Below, piece by piece: positions 9,918-23,063 of a stretch of 64,000 bases of DNA (its first letter is position 1; the number at the start of each line of letters is the position of its first letter). Source of the stretch: Monilinia fructicola (Eukaryota > Ascomycota > Leotiomycetes > Helotiales > Sclerotiniaceae); NCBI GenBank assembly GCA_008692225.1, contig VICG01000011.1, forward strand, positions 868,001 to 932,000, given 5' to 3'. The position numbers and the translations under genes were made by a program. The notes under the pieces are model-generated. The model ran no database searches. It saw only the letters and a program-made list of their open reading frames with translations, and had not been told where the DNA came from.

Positions 9918-12900
9918 CTTGAAAATGAATGCTGAGTTTGGCTAGAAGTGTATTATAGATAATGATGGAAAAATAATGGCGAGTCCTGCTCTTGAGTTTG
10001 TGTTGTAATGTACACACAGCAGGAGAGGATACAAAGAGAGAACGAACGCGAGTTTCTGAGAGAAGAGAAAGGCAATTAATTGATTGATAAGTTGATGAAT
10101 GGATCAATTGATCATTGAAAACACGCTCAACGATGTGGTGCGGGAAGCTTTGTTTAAGAGAGCTTTGATCAAACAATATGAAGGAAGAACTTGCTCAGAC
10201 CAGGAAGGTTCAAGTCCACCTTAAATGATACTGGGTAACTGGGGACCTCTTTAAAAACTTACGACACCTACTGTATACCTTGATATCAGACTGGGGGTCT
10301 TGAGTCTTGAGTCTTGACTCTTGAACTGCTGCAGGTCATTCAAATCCGCATTTGTGCCGATGACCCAACCAACTGATCGAGAGAGGGAGAGAGAGAGCAT
10401 GTTGATGTTTTTCTTTTGTATTTTTTGTTTTTTTTTGTATTTTTTTTGTTTTTTGTTTCTTGTTTTTTCTATACAAATGAGAACATGTCTTTTGGAAGCC
10501 CTGGAGTTGCGAACCCCTTCATTTTGGGATAAGTTCGCCAAAAGAGAAAGAGTGCCAAGAAGATTCTAACTGCATAAACATTCTCATAAATTTTGTCATT
10601 ACAAATTGTCATCAAGAGCGGCCGGTCGCTTTCACTCATTGTTAGGTATTGTAAATGGTTGAAAGAGAGTTGGAGACGGAAGACGGGAGATGGGAGATGG
10701 GAAACAGAAGACGGGAGACTGGAGACTGCAGAGTCAGTGGAGACAGGAGACTTTGGAGTTGAATTGAGCAAGAAATGAGTGAGTTGTTTTATTTTGGATT
10801 AGCTCAGTTAGAGGAGACATCAATTAGCGGTGATGATACAGTATTATGATAAGGTTTGTTCATCCAATGATATTGTAAGGATTTCATATAAGTGGAGAAA
10901 TACTTGTCCTGCTACTGTATGACTGCCACGGCATCACACTGATCACAGATGTTGCGATTTCTTCTACGGAGCAAAGTTCTACTCTACTCTGTAGTAGAAC
11001 TAACTGTACGGAGTACTCGAGTAGAAGTTTGGAACTTCCGGTAAGGCCCCGATGAGCCGCAGGACAACAGGCAAAGGGTCCCCCTTTTTTTCTATTTATA
11101 CCACAGTACAGTACTACTTTGTGTTCCAAAAGAATAAGTAACCGCCAAACACTCACTAATCGTCAATCAAATGCTGTGTCTCGTCCCGAATCCATGGACT
11201 CGGTTTATCTTTGCTTGCGATAGTCATATTAGCTTGAGTACTTCACTGTTGTTTTACGCATGTGCTTTTCGCCATCATTACATCACTTGGGCTGAGAGCT
11301 CGCTGGCCACATAAGAGTTTAAGGAGGACGCATCTCTGCACAATAAATCATCAAGGCAACACGAGTGTTTGCGCTGAGAGTGGAAGAATCCTAACTTGAA
11401 GTTTCCGATATGCTGGTGAGCCACATCTAGATTGTGAGGAAGTGTAGTCGAGGGCGATATTTTATGTTGCTCGTGTGCTTCCTGTGCGAGTATCTGATTC
11501 ACCCAAAGCCGCCATGCGAATACATCCAGACATCGGAACTCTGAAAGATCAGGCTCCTGTAATTAATATAAAAGTCAACGGAGAAGAAAGAGGGCGTACC
11601 TTTTGTTCAGCGAAATCATTCTGTGCCTACGAAAAAATACCTTTATACAAGAAATGCACGTTGAGTATTCCAAGCTTTACGTATATGGAGCCATCCATAT
11701 CCTGGCGTCTAAATACCCATTTTCCCATCCCTATCTCGTTGTCATTACTTTGATCGTTTCACTGTTGTCAATCTCATACCCAGAAATGTCTGTTGGCTGG
11801 TGTAATAATTCCAATAGGGTTGTCGAAATTTGTATAAGCTATTGTTGATATTTTACCCTCCTTTCAAGCCTTGACAAAATTACTTGACTATAATACTGAA
11901 TCGATTTACACTATCAAATTCACTTATGTTAAGTTAGTCTATATTAGTAGTTTTATTCTTATTGCGTGTTATCAAGAATACAAGTAACGTTGGTTTGCCA
12001 TTCAAGCATCATTGCAATAATATGTTAGGGATAGATCTACACATTTTTGTTTTTAAAATCTTGGCTACTTTGACCCTGATAACAAGGTTGAGTTGTTGAT
12101 GAAGTCTATAGATAATAGCATAGTCTACCACAATGTTTGATTCCTCAACTTCCTCGACTTCTTCCGCAATCTGGTACGCTCTCTGCCCTCCAGATCTTTG
12201 GTCCCGAGAAACTTGCGAGAAATTGGAGGATCAACAGCTTCCTATACAAACGATCTCTCTGCAATTCGCATCGTACAGTACATCACGAAATGGTGAAGTC
12301 ATTCCTCGAAATTCGATTCATTGAGGAGAGTAACCACATTTCAGAGGACTTCATAACGCTCGTTGGGTCATACGATACTCATATGCTTGATCAGTCTTTC
12401 CAATTCACCTTGAGAGTGATATGCTGCGTTGTTCAGGAGATTGTCCCATGCGAATACCGCACAAGTGTCTATATAGGCAGAGTAGAAACCAAGCATATGA
12501 TCGACGAATACTGTACATGGTGCTCCATTATCAGGACAATCGTGGTTTCACTATCCCCTCGCTCAATGGTGCACCTTGGTACGCACTCCGCAAATCTGCA
12601 GCCATAGCTTTTGGATTGGCCATCGACCGGTCAGGGTGTGAGGAGATATCTCGAGAGACGGGAAAAAGTAACAGTGGCAGGTGATATCGATCGATGACAG
12701 AAAAGGAAGATACGACAGCGCCCCGATATTCCACCATTAACGCAAAGATCCTACTGCCTCCAAGACTCGGGACCAGATATTCGCTGTCGTTTTACCCTGC
12801 CGATATCTGGGTGGAAGCACATTGGCACTTCTGAGTTGTGCACGGGAACAATAAGTTGACCCATAGCACTATTCGATCGCAGAACCCAGCAAGCCTTCTA

Positions 12901-15493
12901 CATCAGCGATTGTTTGCCCTTAAGTTCAAGCCTGCCAGCTGTCGACTGGGGGTGTTTTCAGGTTGCCTTTGAGGCTCCGATCTGTACATTTGTTTGCGAT
13001 GGCTGCTAGTACGTAGCTCTCGTGATCACCAAGGCTTGCATTGTTTGTTGGCTTGTTCTTAGTCGCCTTTGTCTTCTGTTCACTGTGTACTTGTGTATTT
13101 GACCTTGAACTCTCCTTGGCTATGCAAAAGTCATCGCCTCGACGAGTAGAGCAACTCTCTAGATACATTTGCGTCGAGTAATCAAAGATCGTAGCTCTAT
13201 CGGATATTGGAAAGTGAGTGCCAGGGCACACCTTCATATTTTCGCCGCGTATCTACGCTGGAATGGCTTTTGTGAGTCCTTGATACTCGTGAGAGAATCA
13301 AAGTTGATAGTTACCACTACTTCAGACTGGACATCGGTCGTTGTCATTTCCCTGAAACTTGTTCTGGTTCTAACAGCGAATGCGATGTAGCGCACCCGTC
13401 GTTTTGCTTACATGCGTCTCCTAGGTAGTCACTGTGAGCTCTTTCCCCAAACCTCAAACCCCAATTTCATCCATCCCACGAATCGCAAGAGCTCCACGAC
13501 GAATCTCCGAAACCCCGAACAAGAGATAGACGACCGTTCACCCATTGCATGGAGCTATAGCTTTGCAGGTTCCAGCCTGTGCGTGCATTCTTCTGGGTCG
13601 CGTGATGGTTTCTCTAAAGATTGCGACCCGCTCGTTGTCCAGGGAGTCGCTCAGGACTAATGGACGGAACATCCTTGATGTGTTTTACGGAGCAGAGTTC
13701 GCCAGGCGAGGAATGACATTTGAGAAAGAGACGCCGGGCTTGCTCGGGGGAAACCGGTGCAAGTGTTCGTTGTTGAAGCCTGCAAGATACGGGACGTTCA
13801 GGAATCAAGGAGCGGTAATGGATATCACGAATTGAAATCACGGGGCGATAGATAGGAAGCGGTATGCGGTTCTCTCTTGCAAGGATGCATTTTTATCTGA
13901 GGACTAGCCCAGATTCTCTCCTTGGGTTGGTTGTCCGTGACGATGGCGACGAGCGGTTGCGGCAGCGAGGCTAGGATTCTCCGAGTGAGTTACGTCGCTA
14001 TGTTGACAGAAGTGTAACTTATGACTGGAATGGATATCGGTCTTTCTAGAAACGGGAGGGAACTAGGGAGGTTTAGGGTAATATCGACGATAGGAGGTGG
14101 TAAGATCTTACCAGTGTCCTTCTAAATGTGCTGAGAAGGCGTTACCCAGCTAGTTTTTCCGGGGAATCGGTTCTACCGCAGAGACGGCTCAGCCGCCCAA
14201 GTATTTGTTCGTGATTTGGGCTCGAAGAAAACTTCCCGTTCTCTCAGACCTGAAACACGTTGTCGGTGGAACCTTGGGGAGCATCCAGTGCGCGGAACTA
14301 CCCACGCTGAAGCCCGATTCCCGCGAACGTCGCGCAAGCTTTCAGCTATCCGTTCGAGACATTCGGCCCTGCTTCAAAAAAGACATCACCGGTCATGGTT
14401 TCGCGGCCATATGACACCCGAAGCGCTGCACGTCAGCAGCCTCATCTGATGACCAATCCCCAAGAATCGGGCAGCTAGCCCACGTGTGGGACGGAGAGAG
14501 AAGCAGACTACAGAGCCTTGCTCTGGATTCTGACGGCAGCAAGGATTGCATTGAGATGGGGCATATGAACGAAACAAGAGAGCAAGATAGGAACCCCATA
14601 GTGTGAACCTGAGACACCCCATGCCATCCGCCATCCGATATCAACCCATCCATCTCACGAGCCCGCGGACAAGGAAGAACAAAGGCGAAACAAGAATTAC
14701 CGCGACAAAGGCAAGCTTCCGATACAGGCATTGCGAAATGCAGAAGGCATCTACGATCCAGTCTAGAGAGGTGGAACGAAACCGGTATACCAACCCAACC
14801 CCTCTACTATATTCTGAAGCAACGAGCCGCCGGCGTTGACGCTCCATCAGGCCATATACTATTCCTCGTGGAGGGAAAGGGCTGGCGAGCAAGAATCTCA
14901 TATCGTTCTTTGGATGGTGTGACGTGAATCTCCATGACCGCCATGATATCCGACTCTGTGAAATCTCCCTAGGCGCCTGTCGATGCAGAGTGATGAACGA
15001 ATACGCCAGATTAGTCGGAAAGAGATTTGGGTGATCATGTAGATTTTTCCAGACCCCGACGTCTTTCGTTGTGCCTCTTACCGTTATCACTAATTATTGC
15101 TTACTTCGCCTATTTGGTTCAAATAGGAGCAACCTTAAGCCCTTTCCGGAAGATGCGTACTTCTACGCTCATCATGGTCCAGTATACGTCCAGTCTCCAG
15201 AACTCTGCACATCACAAAATTATTCAACACGATATCGAACATCAAATGTAGGTAAATAACTCGATTAATTTTTAGGCATGATCGTCATATGTAAGGGTAT
15301 CACATAATGAAAATATTCACTAGAGCCATGGTATCATCCTGTCCTTTCCTGTCCTTGTAAAACGCCGCATCATGATTGGTATCATCCATAATCATCGTAA
15401 AACCATCGTATCGTATAACGCCCATCCTTTCATGCCGCCCGATCAGGAGAAGAATTTCAGTAGATTGAAATACAGAATGGGAATCAGAAACAT
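9918..15493. other. Long spacer without recognised gene
   Basis: About 5.6 kb upstream of the ferric reductase and downstream of NPR3. It holds an AG-rich and T-rich simple-sequence patch at about 10375-10475 (GAGAGAG, then TTTTTTGT blocks) and a purine-rich GGGAGATGGGAGA-type patch at about 10675-10740. From about 12.1 to 15.0 kb the base composition is richer in CG than the flanks, and there are several overlapping reading frames of 60-156 codons on both strands. None matches a family I know or shows conserved motifs. Old, decayed coding or transposon sequence is possible but not shown. Confidence 0.35.
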
Positions 15494-17781
15494 CTACCAA
15501 TGCTTCATAACCAGAATCTGCTCCTGGTAAGCCAACAAAACATTCCAAGTCTCCTTACGCTTCATTCCTTCCTTTGCCCAAATATCCTCCAGAGCAGTCG
15601 TGCCATTGAAATACTTCACAAACTTTGGCCACAACTCTTTTGCCTTGGGGTCAGTCCAGCGCTTGCCGATGGCTGCAATGTACATTGTCTCGACGTGACT
15701 AGCTTTATGAGGATCGACGATGACATAGGAAGACAAATCTTTCAAATGTTCAGCGTTGTTCATAGAAGGATGTTCAGTGGCTTCTGGGACAGGGAGCTTT
15801 GAAAACTCTTCTTCGGCAGCCTTAGCTTCTGCGACTGTCTTTGCGGCAAGTCTTTCAAGGCGTGCGGCTTCAGCTGCTTGTGCTGTGGTGAGTGGAGCAG
15901 TTGGATCGAGAGCAGCTGCCTCCTCAACATCGGTGACTTCTCCAGACGAGTTGTTTTCTTCAGGTGATCCCGGCGCTGTTTGAAGAGGTGGATTCTTGGT
16001 TCTCTCGATAGCTTCTGCCTTCAATTGATATTCGACCTCGTAGATGATCTCAGGCCAGACCCAGATCCAGCAGAAGGTTCGCAAGTGAGTAACCCAGCCT
16101 CCACGAATGAGCCATGCCAACATCTCCATATATTTTTCACGATGACTCTTGGAGGGGACGAAAGTCTTGTAGGCGCGTGGGGCATAAGATATCTGTCCGA
16201 GGAAGCTCTGCAGAGAGGGAGCAAAGGGGAACGCCTTCTTCCATTGTTGACTGGCTGGTATTAACTTGTGCATGTCGCAGTTTGGAGAAACGATGAACAT
16301 GTCGCGAGCATGGATAGGTGGGATCGCAATTGCTTTGCGCCAATAAATTAGATGCTGTGCAAGAGTAAGAACTTCATCGAGACCAACGTTGTTAGCCTGA
16401 GCGACCTGTTGAAATGATAAAGTTGGCTTAGCCCATTTGATGACCTGAATCAACGGAGTAGAGAGTTCAGTATCTTCAGATGATATCTCCGCAATGACAT
16501 CAACCTCGTCCTCAAGAAGTAGAAGAGCGAAATGCTTATCAAGTTGCGTGGGATCTGGGTTACCTTCCTCATCCACGAGAGGATTGGCACTGGAAAGTAA
16601 TACACCAGGCTTTGCTCGCTCGTTAGGGCTTGGGAAGCTCATCAAGAAAGTTGGAATCGGGATGTGAAGAGACAAGTCGATTGGTGGTTTGGTATCGAGG
16701 CAAACGGTGGTGATAGTATTGTTGACAACAGCATCGTAAACGTCGCGCATAGCGTCTGCTAATGTAGATTTGATCAAGATTTGGCTCCACAGATGGCTCA
16801 TTGGTCGCTCTATTGAGCAAGTTAGATTGTGCAGTGAACCCAGGCGTGAGGGTAACTTACTATCCTCACGAGCTCTCTCCTTCATGCCAAGAATGGTCTC
16901 GGATTCCTTCCAGACATAGTTGCTCTGGGCTTGAGCGTGATTGAGTGCCTTATTGAAAGTCTTGATAACATGCTCGTAAAGTTCCTCAATTCTCTCATCT
17001 TGCTCGTGCCTAGGTAAGCTGATAACAAAAACGACGTTAAACATTGTCATTTTCTCATGATCATCACCGTCGTCTGAACTACTGCCCTTCTTTGCTTGAC
17101 TGTTGCTAGCCGCCTGACTTCCCTCTACCTCATCTCCATCCTTTGCAACCTCTTTACCCTTCTTTAACTTTCTTGGCTTCTTCCAAAATCCATCCTCACG
17201 GATGTGCAAAGGGTAGGAGACGAAGTAGAGGTTTTCAATTGACAGCTCAAACTTCTTCTTGTGGTATGCGCGTGTTGGGGTCAAGATACTGGCAAGATCC
17301 ACCGTTGGAAATTCGCCAAATCGTTCCCAAGGAACAATCTGCTCGCCGTCTTTGCCTTCAAGGTGATCGTCGCATTCGATCTCCACGTGACGCGATCTAC
17401 TGCTGCTTCCGCCCGCCATCTTCTTTCCACTCAAGTTCAATTTTTCCGATCTTGGAAGCAATTGAATCTTCGAGATCGGAAAAGTCGTCGCTATCATCAT
17501 CATCGCTATCTGCCTGCTCCTCAAGTTCGCTTTGGTCGGTCTCCGTGCCATATCTGTAGTTGCGTGGTGGTGGAGCAAAAGATGGTCGAGGTGGATAATG
17601 GAAAACGAAGTGAGGGCCAGTTTGTGATTTTATAACTAGAGCAACGGCAATCAAGCCAGAGTCAATAAATGGTTTCAGACTTATCCATACTGAAAACTCT
17701 CCCTTCTAGGTTATATGGTCGCGTTGATTGAGCTTTCAAGGGTTTGCTTTGCTTAAGTCGAGAGCTTTGTTGTGGAGGCAT
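15494..17781 (-). CDS. NPR3: Nitrogen permease regulator 3 (NPR3/NPRL3), two apparent frame breaks
   Basis: NPR3 is a subunit of the SEACIT/GATOR1 complex, which damps TORC1 signalling at the vacuole when amino acids or nitrogen are short. The N-terminal longin-like region reads SGLIAVALVIKSQTGPHFVF and HYPPRPSF. A central block is ENLYFVSYPLHIREDGFW, and the C-terminal region (DIWAKEGMKRKETWNVL) is typical of the family. The start ATG 17781 (MPPQQSSRLKQSK) gives a leader that runs into the conserved part if one base is dropped at 17674-17675. A second extra base lies at 17412-17414. A 51-nt intron at 16810-16860 (GTAAGTTACC...CTCAATAG) is removed between AREDK and RPMSHLW; its length is a multiple of three and it has no stop. 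An Ala/Glu-rich linker follows the VTHLRTFCWIWVWP block. No gene is close by. Confidence 0.88.
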
Positions 17782-20700
17782 TATGATTGAGAAGGCCCGT
17801 GCAGCCTTTAGAACTATTGCAGGTCCGAGCGTCTGATACCAATTATCAAAGATGGTTCTCTCATCAATAATTCAGGAGTTGGAAGAAACAACTTACAGAT
17901 TCTGAATACCCAGTTGTTGTTAAAGGTAAAACTCAAATCTAAAAGCTGAAACCTCTATTTGGTTGATAAGGCTTCACTTTACCATGAGCTGGTCTCGGCG
18001 GTCTAACTACTTTGGAAAACAACTATATACCTTATTAGTCTTTGACAATCACTACCAACGGTATCATCACTTACAATGTTGTCATTTATATGAACACAAG
18101 TTTTATATTGACAGTGATGTTTCAAACAAAAGATAAGAGTCTTATTATTTGTGAAGGATTGTGAGTATTTTCTTGTCTTGAAAGGGGCACAAGTGTCTGT
18201 TGCTGCTTGACAAGACGAAACAGTGAGAGACATCTCCCCTAGATCCTGTATGATTAGGTAGTTTTCTTCAACCCAGCTTAATTAGTCCATCTAATCAACT
18301 ATTTTGTATTCGTCATGAAGCATATAAGCCCTGAGTACTTTTGGATTAAAGGCTACATGTATCACACAGTATCAATTCATCACTTATTAGCCGAAGTTGT
18401 TGATCATATTGACATTCAATCCTACACATCCAAAGCAACCCCGCCAACTCAAAAAGCAGATCAAAGGCTATGATTATGCAAATAAATCTATCACTTTATT
18501 GTGCGGAAGCCACCAAGCTTGCATCGAGATATGGAAGCGGCAACGTACCACCAGATCACACCAACACCTGATAATTCTCATATCCAGTCTACTAATCCAT
18601 CCCGCTCACCTCATCTTTCCACCTACCTTATCTCTCACCTTTCCCAAGTACTTGCTTGAAAGGATACTTGAGATGACTTGTATGCCTGGGATTAGACCAA
18701 GCAATGGGCTCATAAAAGGCATTGAGGTTTCAATCGCAGATGACTCCTTCATTTCTTGTGTGATGTGAAGCAGGACAAGGTAGAAAACATAAGCTTATGT
18801 GGCGGCAACAGACAACAACTCCCTCATCCCACCCGCCAGAAGCCTGAAGCAAAGGCTTGGAAACACCGGTAACCATCAGACAAAGCTGTCAGAGAGAATT
18901 TAGAGATGCCAGCGGCCCGAGTGTTGTCAAGCACCATGACCACTCGAGCCAAGCACCATCACCAGATGCTTTCCTTCGACCAGTATCAAAAAACAAACTT
19001 GACATCCTCATGCCCCCTAATCTGCATACCTTTTCACCCCGTGAGTTGACCCGCCTCATCATCCCACTCCACATCCCACTGCCGCACGATATCCATACCC
19101 AGAGGTGCATAGCCCTTTCTAACCATAAACAGCACACCCCATCACAGTACCACCAAACCCACAAGACGAACCATCTCATAACAATATAAATCCACACTAA
19201 CAATTCTTCCCAACGATAAACCATACCCAAATATGTTCACCACACGCAACCTAGCAACCCACTCAACAACCCGTAACCTCCAAACCCTCCACGCCATGAA
19301 GTCAGAAAGGAAAAGAAAACCCCACAAACACTGATGCGAAAACTAACAACACACCCCAAACCCCGAAATCTCTCACTCACCCCATATCTGCATCCAAAAA
19401 CGAAAACAAGAACAACAAACCCTCCCTCACAATCCTTCACTTCCCAATAATCCAACCCAGACCCAAACACCAAGCAGGCTTTACCAAATCACCAAAAAGA
19501 TCGGCGTGTTTGTAATACTGTATGATTTGGAAAACTTTCATTTCGGCTTCTTTTTACAGCTGGAGAAAGGTCAATGAATAGAGGGTGGACTCCCGAGCGA
19601 CTTTATAAGTAAAAAGGAATACGGGTATTGCTTGATTACTATAAAGTTCAAGAATGATGATGTTGAGCTTGGTGTTCGGTGAATATTCGGCTCTGTGACA
19701 AGGTTAGGTCTAGGGATCCCGAAGCGGCTTGAAAATTAAATCAAAATTTTCCAGCAAAATTTAGGATGGGTCATGGAAAGCAATAGAGATTGATAAGATT
19801 GGCAGCAAACATGAATACGATGACGTCAAGGATTCCTCAATTCAAGTGACATATTTCAGTGGTATTAAAAATTGTCGAGTGTAGATAGACTCGTGATTCT
19901 AGCCAGCCAATAACCACTCGCATCCTCATCGTAAAATTTGAACCCTGTTGCAGCCACGAATATACCATGAAAGCCTTCACCCAATCCCAGGCCTAAACCC
20001 AACCGTTGTGCAAAACATCACCTCAAGGCCACACGGCACCAAGACTTCTTCTTCACACCCAGCAAAAATGCCAAGACCGCAATGAAAAAAAGATAAAAAC
20101 CGATCAGACAACCATCAACACCCACCCAGGACCAGTATCCGAAGACAACCAGTAGAGGGTCGAGATCATCACCACTTTCTATACATTCCCCTACAAAAAG
20201 TAGACGAACGCCCTCCTTGCGGAGAGATCGAAAGCAAACGGCTTCACTCTAGGGTATCGAGGCTCGACTCATCGTCTCGGTTGGAGTCTGTGGCTCTTGT
20301 AGAGAACACAGAAGAAGGACGTTTACTAAAGAAATGATTCTTTGACTATAGCGATGGATTAGTGAGGATTCGTGGAGGTGGGTGTGAAATGTAGGTATGG
20401 GATTTAACTCACAGTATTGTCGTGATTTTTTGAAAAGGTTGGGAGGGAGAGGGGGAATATATAGACATTTGGTATGGTCCGTGCCTGGGAAGAATTTTCC
20501 CAAGCGAACATGTGGTTTGTGCAAATAGGACAAACTGCTTTTGAGAATGATGGTGGGGGACGAGTTTGCGTTGATGCACGTGAGATAATATGGAGGCCAG
20601 TTCAATTGTCGGTTTTTACTATACGGAGTACTAATTAATTACTGCATTGATGATAATTTGGTAGTAATAATAAACCTTGTTACTCATTGACAGTAGGATA

Positions 20701-23063
20701 CTGAGTATTACTGACAGCCCTGGAGTCTGACACTATGAGAAAAAGAAACCGCACAATACAACAGGAATATATTCTCGATCATTCATTTCAACACAGAGTA
20801 CGGTGCCCGCCGATCCAGACCATCAACCTCAACATGCAATACCCGCAAGCAGTCAACCACCACCAGATAATCACGACGCTCTACGACTACATGTAGGTTC
20901 CTTGGTCTCCAAACCACCACAGTATACAGTACCCAGGACCTTCTTCCCCATCACACAATCGACGATACTCGAGGAGTAAAATCATCCACCACACAAACTG
21001 CACCCAACACTACATACCGTATCCATAACCCAACCCAGAAATCCCCAATCCTGCATCTCGCTCCCCTCCTCGACCCTCCCCCCCCCATTCCAAACTTTCT
21101 CCTCGCTTTACAGCACAATACATACAGTACAGTACTTCCCAAGACCCAAAACTACGCGTCGACGAATCTCAAAATGCCTCTCCTCTCTCCTCTCCCCGCT
21201 CATCCCGCACCGCACATCAAACCACCTAGTACCTACCTAGTAGTAGCTACCAGTACCTAGGTACTACCGACCTCATATCCTCCCGACTCCGACCCGAAGT
21301 AAATGATCACCCCACCCCACCACCCAACCGCAACCGCAACCATGATACCACTCCCACTCCCACTCCCACTCCCACAAACTCAATACTGTAAATAAAGTAA
21401 CTACCTCGTAGTTACCTACCGCTACCACTATCCAATCCCCAATCCCCAATCCCACACGCAAACGAAAACGCACACAAAAGTAAATTACATACAGACTACG
21501 GAGTACAGTACAGTAGTACACTGAGTGCAGTAGTTCAACAGAGGTATGTAGGTCGGATGAACGTCCATCTGAGCTCATATGGACCTATGGAGCGTTAAAC
21601 AGACAAATGACGACATCATACATAGGTATCGTCATCCCACTATTGATTGCGTTATTGCCTCATTGCATCATTGCCTCATGGCAAGCAGCAACAGTTTGGT
21701 GAGCCGTAATCCCAAGTTTTCGAATGGGAGATGAGATAATTGATTACCTACCTTAGGCAGGCACTCCGTGGAGAGACTGGGTGTGCTGCGACTCCGCGAG
21801 AGGTACCTAGGTAGATGGATGGAGAGATATAAAAACCCGTGTTGATACATCTCGCTCGCAGTTGATGTTTCATTTATTCGTTTCCATCATTTTCACAAGA
21901 TACCATTTCCACTCACACCATCGCACAATCAAAAGGAAAATCTCAAGCAAACAAAACCATTTATTTGATATCCTATCCTATGCTATCCTACCAATCCAAC
22001 CCCCATCATCAATCTCATTGACCATCCATCACCATTCTTCATATCCAACCAATTCCCAACTCAAAATTCCTCCTGGAAAAGAAAGGCAAAACGAATACGA
22101 TCTAAAGAAAAGAAAGAAATAAACGGTAGAAACCTCCATTCACACATCCCACCCTCAACCCCACTAACCCCTCCTTCACCGCCTCCCAAACGCATCAATT
22201 TATCATCCCGCGTCCGCATTCGCATCCTCCAACCCAACCCAACCCACAACCAACAACCAACCAACCGTAGGATCGTAAAATGCATAAAAAAAAGATGAAC
22301 CAACGAAAAGAGGAAATGAAGTCATCAATTCATAATATATCGTTTCGTTTCGCCTTTCTTTCATTTCGTAAATCATGTGCACATTTCCGTAATTCCACAC
22401 TAATGTACCCATCCGATCCATCGCTCATCCTCCCCCATTCATTCGTCCTCTAGCCCGTATTCGTTGTAACTTGTTCGCGCATTATCGGGACAACTGTTTG
22501 CTTGCTCTCAAGCTTGTACGCGTACGTATCACACTTTAGATTCCTGCGGGTGCTTTAATGGCGATGGGAGCGAGCTAATGTTCAATCTACCAATCAGTTA
22601 TTGTTCTCATCATAAATTCATAAAAACGGAAATAAAATAGTGAACCCTAGGACTTTTGTGGAATGTTTGGATAAGATCGTTCTAACATTTCTTCATCTAT
22701 CTTTTGTAAAGTAATAAAATGAAGAATAGTAAATAACGAAAACGGGGAATTCAGAAAATCAAAAAACAAAATCTGGGTGTGATGTAGAAAAAAAAAGAAA
22801 GAAAGATCATTATTGAAAATCGTCAAGGTATGGAGAAACTGTGATGGTCGTGAACTCATAATATAAATCCTTGCGCCGAAGAAAGACCCCAAAGGTGCCG
22901 CACCACCGCCCATTATTACTCTTTCTGTAGATTGGTTGCTGTTTCCAGATTGAGAGGAAATTGTTTTTAGACGAGACTTGAACAAAGATATTGTGTTGTG
23001 TGGTGAGAGCCAGAAGAACGGATGTAGTTGGCGCACTTGTTTCATGTCAGAGGAAAGATTGAA
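17782..23063. other. Long spacer without recognised gene
   Basis: About 5.3 kb between NPR3 and the Arg/Ser-rich gene. The part from 19.0 to 21.5 kb has many CCAAACCC / AACCCAC-type words and short palindromic GTACAGTAC repeats. A (CACTCC)n microsatellite is at 21349-21376. The reading frames found are low-complexity and match no known family. Upstream regulatory DNA and long UTRs are possible; a multi-exon gene of short exons cannot be excluded. Confidence 0.35.
21349..21376. repeat. (CACTCC)n hexanucleotide microsatellite
   Basis: About four to five perfect copies of the hexanucleotide CACTCC in a C-rich spacer. Flanking text also shows tandem AATCCCC and CCGCAA duplications. Non-coding. 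Confidence 0.85.

Noticed and set aside
10196..10225. GGTTCAAGTCC-like T-arm suggesting a tRNA
   Set aside because: No matching acceptor, D or anticodon stems are found around it. No tRNA or rRNA gene was found in the window.
12137..12607. 156-codon frame considered as a relic of a Zn2Cys6-type transcription factor
   Set aside because: No Cys6 cluster or regulatory-domain motif could be found in any frame.
14641..15090. 149-codon minus-strand frame with a hydrophobic end
   Set aside because: No homologue recognised, no splice context, and overlapping frames of similar length on the other strand.
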